Shown here: piece after piece, positions 9,454 through 19,444 of the stretch
Layout: every line of letters begins with the position of its first letter
Numbering within the stretch: the first letter of the stretch is position 1
From: Actinoalloteichus hoggarensis
GTDB taxonomy: Bacteria > Actinomycetota > Actinomycetes > Mycobacteriales > Pseudonocardiaceae
Length of the DNA: 64,000 bases
Assembly (NCBI RefSeq): GCF_002234535.1
Contig: NZ_CP022521.1
Location: forward strand, 1,426,001 to 1,490,000
Direction: 5' to 3'
Program-made: the position numbers and the translations under genes
The notes under the pieces: model-generated
Told to the model about the DNA's origin: nothing
Seen by the model: the letters and a program-made list of their open reading frames with translations, nothing else
Database searches by the model: none

Positions 9454-10165
9454 TACGACCCCACATTCCGCCGTCCCCGGCTTGTCTTCGCTGTTGTGCC
9501 TTCGCAGGCCCTCCCGAGGGAGACTCCACGAGCCCGGTCCTGTGACGACGGTTGCTCGGGGCGATGTCGACCTTCTCATTGAGTCGACGCACCGAACAGC
9601 GACGCCAGGCGTCGGTTGTGATGTATGACTCACTCGTTTTCGGGTAATCCCTGGCGTTGCCGGTCGGAAAGTTTGCTCTGTGTGAGATTTTTCGCCCCGA
9701 ACGGGGCGGTGGGGCAGGCGTCGGTGCTGCCGGTCCGCGCGCCCCGCCGAGCCTCGGCGCCCGGCGCCGCGGCACGCCTGCGACGTCCGTGTCACGCCCC
9801 GCCGTCGCTGGTCGAGGCGGTCGCCGACAGGTGCGATGGTCCGAGCCGACGACGTCGGACCGGTCCGTGACGCCGCGCCACCCGGCCGTCGCCGTCGATC
9901 CTCGGCATGTCGACTCCGAGCAGAGCTCGCCGAGGTCGCCCGCCCGTCCCGGCCGCGCGCACGAGACGCCGGGAGCGGAGTCGGCGAGAATCACCCGGCC
10001 GGGCGATACGCCATCGTCGCTCCGACCCTCGGTCCGCGCCCGGCGGCTTCGTCGCGCTCGGCCTCGGATCGAGACTCGTGGCGGCCGACCCCACGTCGCC
10101 CGCCCCACGCCCCACGGCCGCCGCAGGCACTCCCGCCACGCCGCGCGGAGGATTACCGTCACGCC
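9454..10165. other. divergent intergenic region, about 0.7 kb, no gene seen
   Basis: This region separates the leftward operon from the rightward exporter. Its middle (about 9610-9690) is clearly more AT-rich and is the likely promoter zone for both directions, but I cannot fix -35/-10 pairs. A small hairpin CGCCCC-gaac-GGGGCG lies at 9693-9708. Long overlapping frames run through here as upstream extensions of both neighbours, but they lack coding character. Confidence 0.4.
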
Positions 10166-11080
10166 GTGGGCGAACTGACGAACGGGACACCGCCGGGACC
10201 CTCGGGCGGTTCGCCTCCCCCGGCAGGCGGCAGGCCCGCCGCCCTGCTGATGGTGATGTCCAGCGGCTTCTCCGTCCAGTTCGGTGCGGCGGTGGCCGTC
10301 TCGCTCTTCGTCGTCCTCGGCCCGGTGGGCACGGTGGCGCTCCGGCTGGGGCTGGCCGCCGTGGTGCTGCTGGCGATCGCCCGGCCGAGGCTGCGCGGCC
10401 GGACCCGAGGCGACGTGCTCGCGGTGCTCGGGCTGGGGCTGGCGCTCGCCGCGATGAACATCGGCATCTACGAGGCGATGGCGCGGATGCCCCTCGGACC
10501 CGCCGTCACCCTCGAATTCCTCGGCCCGCTCGGACTGGCGGTCCTGCTCTCCCGGCGGCTGCGCGACGTGGCCTGGGTGCTCCTGGCGGGCGCGGGCGTC
10601 CTCCTGCTCAGCAGCGGCGGCTTCGACCGACTCGACCCGGTCGGCGTCCTGTTCTCTCTCGGGGCGGGGGCGGGTTGGGCCTGCTACATCCTGCTGAGCG
10701 CCCAGACGGGTCGGCGATTCCCCGGCGTGCAGGGCCTGGCGTTGGCCATGTGCGTCGCGGCGTTGATCGTCCTGCCGTCGGGCATCGCGTCGGCGGGCGC
10801 CGCGCTGTTCACCCCGGCGAACGCGGCCGTCGGCCTCGCCGTCGCGCTGCTGTCCTCCGTGCTCCCGTACTCCGTGGAGATGCACGCGCTCCGCAGGATC
10901 CCGGCGCGCGTCTTCGGGGTGTTGATGAGCCTCGGGCCCGCGATGGCCGCGCTCGCGGGGCTTCTCGTGCTCGGGCAGACGCTCTCCCCGGCGGAGGTGG
11001 CGGCCATCGGACTGGTCATCGTGGCCAGCGGCGGCGCGACCCTCTTCTCCCGACCGCAGGCGGAGCCGCCGCCCGTCTGA
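10166..11080 (+). CDS. EamA/RhtA-like drug/metabolite exporter
   Basis: The 304-residue integral membrane protein has about ten hydrophobic helices in two EamA halves. Segments such as LGPVGTVALRLGLAAVVLLAIARP and SSVLPYSVEMHALRRIPARVFGVLMSLGPAMAALAG (described by position, about residues 45-70 and 225-265) resemble the RhtA threonine/homoserine and YddG-like exporters. The GTG start 10166 follows GGAGG at 10147-10151, a somewhat long spacing. It is expected to export amino acids or small metabolites; the substrate is unknown. Confidence 0.85.
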   Translation: MGELTNGTPPGPSGGSPPPAGGRPAALLMVMSSGFSVQFGAAVAVSLFVVLGPVGTVALRLGLAAVVLLAIARPRLRGRTRGDVLAVLGLGLALAAMNIGIYEAMARMPLGPAVTLEFLGPLGLAVLLSRRLRDVAWVLLAGAGVLLLSSGGFDRLDPVGVLFSLGAGAGWACYILLSAQTGRRFPGVQGLALAMCVAALIVLPSGIASAGAALFTPANAAVGLAVALLSSVLPYSVEMHALRRIPARVFGVLMSLGPAMAALAGLLVLGQTLSPAEVAAIGLVIVASGGATLFSRPQAEPPPV

Positions 11081-11282
11081 GGGCTGCCGTGCGGGCGGCC
11101 GGACCCGGCGGCCGGACCCGGCGGACCGGGGGGCGGCGGCCACGCATGGAGTGGATCGGAACCGCTGAGCTTGTGGGCTTCGGACCTGGTGGGCGACGAT
11201 CAAGAAGACGGCCCGCGTTCCGGCGGGCGGGCGGGACGACCGCCACGTCGGATCGCACGGACGCGGGATCGGTGGTGCACGG

Positions 11283-13286
11283 GTGAACGAGGAACTGGCG
11301 GCCCTGGCTGAGGAGCACGGCGTGGCCACCTGGTACGAGGACTGGCGACACCAGCGGGTCGACGTCGACCCGACGGTGGTCGTCGCGGTCCTCGGCAGGC
11401 TCGGCGTGGACGCGAGCACGCCGGTCGCGGTGCGCGCGGCGCTCGCGGCGGCGGCCGAGCGACGTTCCCGGATGCCCGCCACCATCGTGCTGCGTCAGGG
11501 TGAGTCGTCGGGACTCACCGGACCCGCCGTGATCGAGCTGGAGGACGGCCGAGTCAGGGCCGTCGTCGACCGGCTGCCCACCGATCTGCCGCTCGGCTGG
11601 CATCGACTGCGCACCGGGGACGAGTTCACCACGCTGGTCGTCGCGCCACGCGCCGTGCCGCGGGTGCCGCGTGCCTGGGGGTGGATGGTGCAGCTGTACG
11701 CCCTGCACTCCACCGGGTCCTGGGGCATCGGCGACTACGGCGACCTGCGTGAACTGCTGGGCCGCTCCGCGACGGAACTGGGCGCCGACGTGGTGCTCCT
11801 CAACCCGCTGCACGCACCGGCGTTGACCGAGCCGGTGCAGCCCTCGCCCTATTCGCCGTCGAGCCGACGGTTCGCCAATCCGCTTTATCTGCGCATCGCC
11901 GAACTCGCCGAATACCAGGCCGCCCCGGCATCGGTTCGCGAGCGGATCGACGCCCTCGCGATCCCGGCGGCCGCCGACCGCATCGACTACGACGCCGTCT
12001 GGCAGGCCAAGCAGGCCGCGTTGGAACTGCTGTGGCCTTCGGCGGGACCGCTCGACCTCACCGACCAGCCCGCGCTGCGGGACTTCGCCACCTTCGCGGC
12101 GCTGGCGGAACGACACGGCGCCGACTGGCGCGACTGGCCCGCCGACCTGCGCGATCCCCGTTCACCCGCCGTCGACGCCGCACGAGCGGAGCTGGCCGAC
12201 CGGGTGGGCTTCCATGCCTGGTCGCAGCGGTGCTGCGTCGAGCAGCTCGACGCGGCGCACCGGGCGGGTCGGGACGCGGGGATGCGGGTGGGGGTGATCG
12301 CGGACCTCGCGGTGGGCGTCACCCCCGACGGCGCGGACTCCTGGGCATTGCAGGACGTCCTCGCCACCGAGGTCTCGGTCGGCGCCCCGCCCGACGACTT
12401 CAACCAGCAGGGACAACGGTGGGGGCTGCCGCCGTGGCGACCGGATCGGCTCGCGGAACTCGGCTACGCCCCCTACCGCGACATGCTGCGTGCCGTGCTG
12501 AGCCGGGCCGACGGCATCCGGATCGACCATGTCCTGGGACTCTGGCGGCTGTGGTGGGTGCCGCCGGGCGAGACCGCCGATCGGGGCACCTACGTCCGCT
12601 ACGACGCGGACGCGATGCTGGGCATCCTCGCGTTGGAGGCCGTCCGCGCGGGGGCGGTGGTGATCGGCGAGGACCTCGGCACCGTCCCCGACGGCGTCAC
12701 CGAGGCCCTGCACGAGCGGGAGATCCTGTCGTCCTCGGTGCTGTGGTTCCAGCGTGCCGAGGAGGACGATCCCGAACTGCCCGCCGGAACGCTGCTGCCG
12801 CCGAGCCGCTGGCGCGAGTTCGCCGCGGCCAGCGTCTCCACCCACGACCTTCCGACGGCGGCGGGCTTCCTCCGCGGCGAGCACGTCCGGGTCCGGGCCG
12901 AACTGGGGGTCCTCACGGCCGACATCGAGACGGAGCGCGCCAGAGCCGACGCCGAACGCGCCGAGTTCGTGGCCTACCTGAGCGACGAGGGCGTGCTGCC
13001 CGTGCGCGGCTCGACGAACCCGGGCGCGGTCGCGGAGCGCACCGCCGAGCCGAGCGAGGAGGAGATCATCCTGGCCATGCACGCCCTGCTCGCCAGGACG
13101 CCCGCCCGCCTCCTGTTCGCCTCGCCGTACGACCTCGTCGGCGAGCCCCGACAACCGAACCTGCCGGGCACGGTGGACGAGTACCCGAACTGGCGGCTGC
13201 CGCTGCCGGTGACGCTCGACGAGCTGCTGACCGATCCCAGGGTCCGCGCCGCCGCCGCGTTGCTGCGTCGCGCCCGGCCGAGGTGA
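11283..13286 (+). CDS. malQ: 4-alpha-glucanotransferase
   Basis: This 667-residue GH77 enzyme transfers maltooligosaccharide units between alpha-1,4-glucans (disproportionating enzyme) in maltodextrin and glycogen turnover. The GH77 catalytic signatures are present in order: nucleophile in [14 protein letters not shown], acid/base in IGEDLGTVP, and the stabilising Asp in STHDLPT, with the substrate loop [10 protein letters not shown] further upstream. The N-terminal 130 residues form the extra beta domain common to actinobacterial MalQ. The start is GTG right after the promoter-like gap; no operon partner is close by. Confidence 0.95.
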   Translation: MNEELAALAEEHGVATWYEDWRHQRVDVDPTVVVAVLGRLGVDASTPVAVRAALAAAAERRSRMPATIVLRQGESSGLTGPAVIELEDGRVRAVVDRLPTDLPLGWHRLRTGDEFTTLVVAPRAVPRVPRAWGWMVQLYALHSTGSWGIGDYGDLRELLGRSATELGADVVLLNPLHAPALTEPVQPSPYSPSSRRFANPLYLRIAELAEYQAAPASVRERIDALAIPAAADRIDYDAVWQAKQAALELLWPSAGPLDLTDQPALRDFATFAALAERHGADWRDWPADLRDPRSPAVDAARAELADRVGFHAWSQRCCVEQLDAAHRAGRDAGMRVGVIADLAVGVTPDGADSWALQDVLATEVSVGAPPDDFNQQGQRWGLPPWRPDRLAELGYAPYRDMLRAVLSRADGIRIDHVLGLWRLWWVPPGETADRGTYVRYDADAMLGILALEAVRAGAVVIGEDLGTVPDGVTEALHEREILSSSVLWFQRAEEDDPELPAGTLLPPSRWREFAAASVSTHDLPTAAGFLRGEHVRVRAELGVLTADIETERARADAERAEFVAYLSDEGVLPVRGSTNPGAVAERTAEPSEEEIILAMHALLARTPARLLFASPYDLVGEPRQPNLPGTVDEYPNWRLPLPVTLDELLTDPRVRAAAALLRRARPR

Positions 13287-13377
13287 GTACGGGCGTCCGC
13301 CCGCCCGACGAGGCCGGTCCCTACAGCGTCTCCCGATGTCCCGACCGGGCGTTTCCGTCGCAGTGTGCCTGCGGTCG

Positions 13378-13479
13378 CGAGTGCGGGTCGACGGCGCGAT
13401 GCACGCGCTCACCGAGCCGCCCAGACCGACGAGGCAGGAGAAGCACGACATCGAGGCGGTGATCGACCGGCTCGCCGTG
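13378..13479 (+). pseudogene. uvrA remnant (internal fragment)
   Basis: In the frame beginning at 13336, residues encoded here read [17 protein letters not shown] then [15 protein letters not shown]. This is the well-known internal block of excinuclease subunit UvrA (RVRVDG...LTEPP...KQEKHDIEVVVDRL) that follows the first zinc-finger/ATPase region. Weak similarity continues to about 13545. Nothing UvrA-like is found on either side, and the surrounding frame is short, so this is a decayed fragment of a uvrA gene or of a UvrA-like paralogue, not a gene. It sits between malQ and an EamA exporter, which suggests a deletion or an old insertion scar. Confidence 0.75.
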
Positions 13480-13623
13480 ACGGCCCCGGCGGGTCGACTG
13501 CCCGACGGACTCGATCGAGACGGCGCCGCGACGGCCCGGGTCACCGGCGCGTGTCGGCGAAGACACAGGTGACAGCGGCTTTTCCGGTGGAATTCCCGCC
13601 GCCGGGAAAGCAGGCTGGGTGCC

Positions 13624-14733
13624 ATGCCGATGCGTGACCGGGGACTTGCCTTGATCGTGGCCCTGCTGTGGGGGCTCAACTTCCTCGCCATTCGCTACGG
13701 CCTTGATCACTTCCCGCCGCTGTTCTTCGGCGGGCTGCGCTTCGCGGTGCTGGCGGTGCCCACGATGCTGTTCGTCCGCAGACCCGGGGTCCGCTGGTAC
13801 TGGCTGGTCGGGTACGGGCTCGGCTTCGGCACCGTGCAGTTCGCCTTCCTGTTCATCGGCATGGACGTCGGGATGCCGACGGGACTGGCGTCCCTGGTGC
13901 TTCAGGCGTCGGCCCCGTTCACCGTCCTGCTCGGCGGCCTGCTGCTGCGGGAGCGGATCACCGCCCGCCAGGTCGGCGGCATCCTGCTCGCCGTCGCCGG
14001 GATGGCGTTGATCGGCTGGCAGCGGGCGCAGTTCGCCGCCCTGCTGCCCGTGCTGCTGACCCTCTGCGGCGCGCTGGGCTGGGCGTTCGGCAATCTGTGC
14101 AGCAGGCAGGCCCGCCCGGAGAGCCCGCTGCGGTTGACCCTGTGGATGTCGGTGGTGCCGCCGATCCCGATGTTCACGCTGTCGCTGCTGTTCGAGGGCC
14201 CGACCGCGGGCTGGGACGCCCTGCGCACCGTCGGCGAGCCCGGCGGGCTGCTCGCGCTGGCGGGCCTGGCGTACGTCGTCGGACTGGCGACGGTGGTGGG
14301 CACCGGGATCTGGACGACCCTGATGAGCAGACATCCCGCCGGGGTGGTCGCGCCCTTCTCGCTGCTGGTGCCGGTGGTGGGGATCGCCACGGCCTGGCTG
14401 GTCCTGCGGGAGGTCCCCACGGCGGTGGAGCTGATCGCCGGCGTGGTCGTGGTGGTCGGCGTGCTGCTCGGCATACCGCCCGCACCGCGGGCCGCCGGGG
14501 GAGCGGAGGCCGGGGACCCGGCATCGGCGGGAGTCGGCGCGGGAACGGCCGCCGGGCGGAGGGTTCGGCCGGTCGCGCCGGCGCCGGCAGCGGTCCTCGC
14601 CCCTACGCCTGCGCAGGTCGCCGGCGCGCCGGTGGCGGAGGTTGCGCCGGTGACGGAGGTTGCGCCGGTGGTGGAGTCGGCCGAGTCCGCCACCTCGGCG
14701 GAGCTGCCGAGTCCGCCCGCCTCGTCGAGCTGA
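13624..14733 (+). CDS. EamA family transporter with a long C-terminal tail
   Basis: The 369-residue protein has about ten membrane helices up to residue 285 (starting with LALIVALLWGLNFLAIRYGL) in two EamA domains, as in O-acetylserine/cysteine-type exporters (YdfC/EamA). It ends in an unusual tail of about 85 residues rich in Ala, Pro and Val, with a short repeat EVAPVTEVAPVVE encoded by a 16-bp direct repeat near 14638-14670. The tail has no recognisable domain and is probably disordered in the cytoplasm. The substrate is unknown. Confidence 0.85.
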   Translation: MPMRDRGLALIVALLWGLNFLAIRYGLDHFPPLFFGGLRFAVLAVPTMLFVRRPGVRWYWLVGYGLGFGTVQFAFLFIGMDVGMPTGLASLVLQASAPFTVLLGGLLLRERITARQVGGILLAVAGMALIGWQRAQFAALLPVLLTLCGALGWAFGNLCSRQARPESPLRLTLWMSVVPPIPMFTLSLLFEGPTAGWDALRTVGEPGGLLALAGLAYVVGLATVVGTGIWTTLMSRHPAGVVAPFSLLVPVVGIATAWLVLREVPTAVELIAGVVVVVGVLLGIPPAPRAAGGAEAGDPASAGVGAGTAAGRRVRPVAPAPAAVLAPTPAQVAGAPVAEVAPVTEVAPVVESAESATSAELPSPPASSS

Positions 14734-15122
14734 GCGTCGTTCCACCGCGCCGCATCGGCTGGGCAGGGCGTGTCCTGCCCGCGGCCGTCGTCCGAGTCCG
14801 GCCGTAGCCAGGTCTCGACCGGGTCGGCATCGGCATCGAGGACGGCAACGAAGCTTCAGTTCCGAGGAACGGGATCGGCTGCCCCGCCGTGGCCGATCGG
14901 GCGGCGGCCACGACGGGCGGTCCGCAGCGGCCCGCATCCCCGCCCCGCCCACGACGACGGCCTGCCGATGAGCGGTGCCGAGGACGGAGCGGCGTCGGGG
15001 CGGCCTGTCGGGCTGCCGCTCGACCAGCGGGTGACCGCGGCAGCCGAGTGACCGGCTCGGTCGGCTGTCGACCTCGCCGGGGCGAGCGCGGCCGCTCCTG
15101 CCACCGGTGCGGCCCCGCCGCG
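14734..15122. other. intergenic region between convergent genes
   Basis: This 389-base gap lies between the EamA gene and the convergent acetyltransferase. No frame with coding character, no RNA gene and no strong hairpin with a T tract is seen. Confidence 0.4.
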
Positions 15123-15623
15123 TCAGCGCAGGTCGTGAACCATGACCACCCTCGGGGCCACCGTGATCCCCGCCTCGATCTCCAACAGCCGTTGGGCGGC
15201 GAGTTCGGGGCCGTGGTCGCGCTCGGCGAGCACGCGGAAGCCGCGATGCGCGTACCAGGGCGCGTTGAACGGCAGGTCGGCGAAGGTGGTGAGGCTGACC
15301 CGGCCGAAGCCGCGCCGTCGAGCGCGGTCGATCGTGGCCCGGAGCAGCGAGCCGCCGATCCCGCGTCGGCCGTAGGCGGGGTGCACGGCCAGCTCCGCGA
15401 GATGACAGTCACCGTCGAGCACGGTCGTCGCGGCGAAGCCGACCGGCCCGGCCGACGGCAGGTCGGCCACGAGGACGTCGTCGGCCTCGGCGATGGTCGC
15501 AGCCGGATCGTCCTCGGGCAGGAGGATGCCGTGTTCGGCGAACAGTCGACCCGCTGCCGTGCTGGCCGCGACCAGCATGGGCACGTCGCTCGCCAGCAGC
15601 GGTCGCACGATCTCGTCGCTCAC
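15123..15623 (-). CDS. GNAT family N-acetyltransferase
   Basis: This 166-residue acetyltransferase has the acetyl-CoA binding motif YGRRGIGGSLLRATID (RxxGxG) near residue 85 and a typical C-terminal half with FNAPWYAHRGFRVL. Its overall look is that of the one-domain GNATs with HxAELAVHPAYGRRGIG. The substrate is not predictable. GTG 15623 begins the conserved sequence; the open frame continues upstream to 15770 without coding character. Confidence 0.85.
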   Translation of the reverse strand: MSDEIVRPLLASDVPMLVAASTAAGRLFAEHGILLPEDDPAATIAEADDVLVADLPSAGPVGFAATTVLDGDCHLAELAVHPAYGRRGIGGSLLRATIDRARRRGFGRVSLTTFADLPFNAPWYAHRGFRVLAERDHGPELAAQRLLEIEAGITVAPRVVMVHDLR

Positions 15624-15935
15624 CGCGCGGCTCCGTCCGGTGTGATTCCGACGGAGGCGATGTCGTGCCGGGGGCGGTCCCGACGTCGTCGTGACCGAGG
15701 GGAGACGGGAGCGAGGTCCGGACAGGCGGCCCGTCGCGGGCTGAGGATCACGCGGTGAGTGTGGGAGCACCGACGTGCGACGGCAACCGCTTTTCCGTCG
15801 GGACGAGAACGCCTCGTGTCCTGCCGCGTTGCCTGGCGATCATGGTGACGTGGTAATAACGGGGTGTGACCATCGGTGAGGCCCCGCCCCTGGGTATGAG
15901 GGGTCAGCGCAGTCAGGGACGGATCGGGCCGACGG
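15624..15935. other. divergent intergenic region
   Basis: This 312-base gap between divergent genes must hold promoters for both. The segment 15835-15870 (with TGGTAATAACGGGGTG) is the most AT-rich part, but I cannot assign clear -35/-10 boxes. Confidence 0.35.
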
Positions 15936-17279
15936 GTGGCGAGCGAGATGTCTGAGGTGGACGCGGACGCGACCGTCCGCCGGGCCGCCGCACTCAGCGA
16001 GGCGGGCAGGCACGCCGCCGCGATCCGCCTGCTGCGGCCGGTGGTCGACGCGGTGCCCAATCACGCCTCGGCGCTGTGTCAGCTCTCGGTGGCCTGTCTG
16101 CACTCGGGCAACCCCGAGGAGGCCGAGCAGTTCGCGCGGCGTGCCTCGGTGGTCGACCCGACTCACCACTGGCCGCACCTGCTCGGCTCCCTCGCCCTGA
16201 GTGATCTCGGCAGACACGCCGAGGCCGCCGAGGCCGCACGCAAGGCCGTTCGCCGGGACCCCTCGCAATGGCGCTGTCACGTGGCGTTGGCCGAGGCACT
16301 GATCTGGGGAGGCGATCGCGGGCTCTACGAGCAGGCGGTGGCCTCGGCGGGCCGCGCCGTGGAGCTCGCCCCCGAGGAACCGAGGACGCACGAGGTGCTG
16401 GGTGACGCGCTGCTGCGCGACGGGGACCGGCCCCGGGCCGCGGCGGCCTACCGGCGTGCCCTCGCGTTCCCACTGGCCGAGGATCAGCAGGCCGACATCG
16501 AGGCGAACCTTCGCATCGCCGAGGAACGTCGAGGGCAGGCAGGCCGCGGCGCCAAGCCGGTGGGCAGGCGCCCCGCCCCGGTCAGTGCGAAGACAGACGA
16601 GTCCGGCGGCGCGGCGGCACCCCCCGCCACGGGCGTCGCCGCCTGGAAGCGCATGGTCGCGATGTTGCGCGCGGGTCCCCGCGACAGGCCGACGGCCGAT
16701 GCGTCTCGAGCCGATGGATCTCTGGCCGGTGGGCCCCTCCCTGGAGCGAACGGAGCCGATGCGGACACAGCCGCGTCCGGCAGGACGACCGCCGTCGCTC
16801 GGGACGACGCGGCCCGGAACTCGAACGGTCGCACCACGTCGGGGCGGTCTGGCCGGGCCGCGGCGCCGTCCTCGGCCGGCCGGGGTCGGACCGCTCGAAC
16901 GGCGGGCGTGCCGACCCTGCTGCGGCGGGTCTGGCTGGTCCAGGGGCTCGGCACGCTGGCGCTGATGATTCAGGCCAGTCCCGATTCGAGCCGGTTCGAC
17001 GGCGGGCTCGGCCTGCTGCTGGCGGGTGCGATCGGCGTCGTGGCCTGGCCGATCGTGCTGGACGGCCGGGCGGCGGCGTCCACATCTCGCGTCAAGGTGC
17101 GCGACGCCAGGGTGCTGATCGTGGGGGCGCCGCTGGCGGCGGGCCTGCTGCTGCTCCTCTGGTGGGCGGTGTCGGTGTTGATCAGCCCCGGCACGCTGTC
17201 GCCGCTGAGCCTGGCGATGGGCTGCACCGCCCTGGGCGCGATCCTCAGCCTGATCACCGGGGCGGGCAGGCGTCGCTGA
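15936..17279 (+). CDS. TPR-repeat protein with C-terminal membrane helices
   Basis: The 447-residue protein has an N-terminal half (residues 10-200) of about five tetratricopeptide repeats, recognisable by A/L-rich helix pairs such as HAAAIRLLRPVVDAVPNHASAL and AEAAEAARKAVRRDPSQW. A disordered Ala/Gly/Arg linker of about 100 residues follows, then three or four membrane helices at the C-terminus. It is probably a membrane-anchored scaffold facing the cytoplasm. The start is GTG 15936; ATG 15948 is an alternative. I do not recognise a specific partner. Confidence 0.8.
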   Translation: MASEMSEVDADATVRRAAALSEAGRHAAAIRLLRPVVDAVPNHASALCQLSVACLHSGNPEEAEQFARRASVVDPTHHWPHLLGSLALSDLGRHAEAAEAARKAVRRDPSQWRCHVALAEALIWGGDRGLYEQAVASAGRAVELAPEEPRTHEVLGDALLRDGDRPRAAAAYRRALAFPLAEDQQADIEANLRIAEERRGQAGRGAKPVGRRPAPVSAKTDESGGAAAPPATGVAAWKRMVAMLRAGPRDRPTADASRADGSLAGGPLPGANGADADTAASGRTTAVARDDAARNSNGRTTSGRSGRAAAPSSAGRGRTARTAGVPTLLRRVWLVQGLGTLALMIQASPDSSRFDGGLGLLLAGAIGVVAWPIVLDGRAAASTSRVKVRDARVLIVGAPLAAGLLLLLWWAVSVLISPGTLSPLSLAMGCTALGAILSLITGAGRRR

Positions 17280-17698
17280 TCGCGGGTGCCCGAGTCGACT
17301 GAGGCGGCCTGCCGAGGCGGGGACCTGGCGATCGGTGACGGCCGAGCCTGCCGCACTGCCCACTGAGCCTGTCCGGCACTCCGAGCTTCGAGATTCGATC
17401 AGGATCTAGATGGCCGGACAAGGCTGTTCTCATCCGGACTGGATGTGGCCGACCGCAGAGTGTCTCGGGACCGAGCTGCTCCGATTTCGGCGGGAGCCGG
17501 GCATGCGCGGGCCCCGGCAGTCGGACGTAGGATATCCCGATTCCTCAGCTGCGACGAGGCCCTTGCTGCGCCGGTACCCGGCACGGGAGCATCTCTCCTG
17601 TGCAGCGGGACAGCCCGGTCTCGCCACGCCTGAAGGTCGGGCGCGCGGCAGTCTCGGGCACGATGACATGCAGCTGACTGATCCTCGTAAGGATGGTT
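17280..17698. other. intergenic region before the hsd operon
   Basis: This 419-base leader holds no recognisable gene. It should contain the promoter of the hsd operon. Base composition is slightly less GC-rich than in flanking genes, as often seen at the edges of acquired restriction systems. Confidence 0.4.
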
Positions 17699-19444
17699 GT
17701 GAGCACACTCGGTAGCTTCATCTGGTCGATCGCCGACCAGCTTCGGGGCCCTTACCGCCCCAACCAGTACGGGAACGTGATCCTGCCGCTCACGATCCTG
17801 CGCCGGCTCGACTGCATCCTCGAACCCGACCGCGAGACCGTGCGGGAGCTGGCCACCAGATTCCACAACCCCAACCGGCTCAGGGGCGAAGTCACCAAGG
17901 TCACTGGTCGGCCGTTCTACAACACCTCGCGCTACTCCTTCGCCAATCTGTTGGCCGATGCCGACGGTCTCGCGGACAACCTCGTCGACTACATCGACCG
18001 GTTCTCCGCGGACGTCGACGTGTTCGACTACTTCGACTTCAAGAAGGAGATCCTCGCTCTGGAGAAGGCGGGGCTCCTGCGCGAGGTCGTCAAGGCCTTC
18101 GGAGCCGTCGACCTCCATCCCGCCGTGGTGTCCAACTCGGACATGGGGGACGCGTTTGAGTACATCATCCGCAAGTTCAACGAGGCCGCCAACGAGACGT
18201 CCGGTGATCACTACACCCCGCGCGACGCGATCCGGCTGCTGGTCGACCTGCTCTTCGCCGAGAAGGAGACCGACCTGAGCGAGGCGGGCATCATCCGGTC
18301 GCTCTACGACCCCACGGCGGGGACCGGCGGCATGCTGTCGCTGGCGGAGGAACACCTGCTCGCGTATAATGCGGGCGCCCGGCTTAATCTGTACGGCCAG
18401 GAGTACAACCCGCAGTCCTACGCCATCTGCAAGTCCGACCTGCTGGCCAAGGGGCACGACGCGACCAACATCGCCTTCGGCAACACGCTGACCGACGATG
18501 CTTTCAAAGGTCGCCAGTTCGACTTCTGCATGTCCAACCCGCCCTACGGTGTGGACTGGAAGCAGTACGCCAAGGCCGTCCAGGCGGAGCGCGACTCCGC
18601 AGGTCCTTACGGCCGCTTCACGCCCGGCCTCCCGGCCACCTCCGACGGTCAGATGCTGTTCCTGCTGCACCTGGCCCACAAGATGCGGGCACCAGAAGAC
18701 GGCGGCGGCCGGGTCGGGATCGTCATGAACGGCTCCCCACTGTTCAACGGCGGCGCCGAGTCCGGCCCGTCGAACATCCGCAAGTGGCTGCTGGAAAACG
18801 ACCTCGTCGAGGCGATCGTCGCTCTGCCCACCAACATGTTCTTCAACACCGGCATCGCCACCTACATCTGGATCCTCGACAACGCCAAGCACCCCGACCG
18901 CAAGGGCAGAGTTCAGCTCATCGACGGCTCGTCGTTCTGGACCAAGATGCGCAAGAACCTCGGCGCCAAGGGCCGCGAGATCAGCGACCGCGACCGCGCC
19001 GAGGTCGTCAAACTGTACGCCGACTTCACCGATGCCGACCCTGACTTCTCCAAGGTGCTGCGCACTGACGAGTTCGGCTACTGGACCATCACCGTCGAAC
19101 GGCCCCTGCTGGACGAGGACGGCACGCCCGTCCGTGACCGCAAGGGCAAGATGAAGGCCGACGCCAAGAAGCGCGACACCGAGAACGTGCCCTTCACCTA
19201 CGGCGGCTCCACCGCGGGCCCGGCAGGCAAGCTCGACGTCGTTCAGGCCTACTTCGACGCCGAGGTGAAGCCACACGTCCCCGACGCCTGGATCGACTGG
19301 GCCAAGGCCAAGACCGGCTACGAGATCCCGTTCACTCGCCACTTCTACAAGTACGTCCCGCCCCGGCCGTTGGCCGAGATCGATGCGGACTTGGAAAAGC
19401 AGGTTGCGAAGATTCTTGAGCTGCTGCGGGAGGTGGAAGGATGA
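17699..19444 (+). CDS. hsdM: type I restriction-modification system, DNA methyltransferase subunit
   Basis: HsdM transfers a methyl group from S-adenosylmethionine to adenine N6 at the site chosen by HsdS, and is needed for both modification and restriction complexes. The N-terminal HsdM_N domain (STLGSFIWSIADQLRG, residues 1-160) is followed by the methylase domain with motif I DPTAGTGGM near residue 204 and the catalytic motif IV NPPYG near residue 281. At about 581 residues it is full length. I chose GTG 17699, which gives the family's usual STLGSFIW start behind AAGGATGG; ATG 17693 is in frame two codons earlier. Confidence 0.96.
   Translation: MSTLGSFIWSIADQLRGPYRPNQYGNVILPLTILRRLDCILEPDRETVRELATRFHNPNRLRGEVTKVTGRPFYNTSRYSFANLLADADGLADNLVDYIDRFSADVDVFDYFDFKKEILALEKAGLLREVVKAFGAVDLHPAVVSNSDMGDAFEYIIRKFNEAANETSGDHYTPRDAIRLLVDLLFAEKETDLSEAGIIRSLYDPTAGTGGMLSLAEEHLLAYNAGARLNLYGQEYNPQSYAICKSDLLAKGHDATNIAFGNTLTDDAFKGRQFDFCMSNPPYGVDWKQYAKAVQAERDSAGPYGRFTPGLPATSDGQMLFLLHLAHKMRAPEDGGGRVGIVMNGSPLFNGGAESGPSNIRKWLLENDLVEAIVALPTNMFFNTGIATYIWILDNAKHPDRKGRVQLIDGSSFWTKMRKNLGAKGREISDRDRAEVVKLYADFTDADPDFSKVLRTDEFGYWTITVERPLLDEDGTPVRDRKGKMKADAKKRDTENVPFTYGGSTAGPAGKLDVVQAYFDAEVKPHVPDAWIDWAKAKTGYEIPFTRHFYKYVPPRPLAEIDADLEKQVAKILELLREVEG

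Noticed and set aside
9836-10165. Upstream extension of the EamA exporter to an ATG at 9836
   Set aside because: The added 110 residues are Arg/Pro/Ser-rich, with no hydrophobic segments or ribosome-binding site. GTG 10166 fits the exporter family.
13336-13572. The 78-codon frame as an intact small gene
   Set aside because: It contains only an internal UvrA block, has no ribosome-binding site, and its ends match nothing; it is better explained as a remnant.
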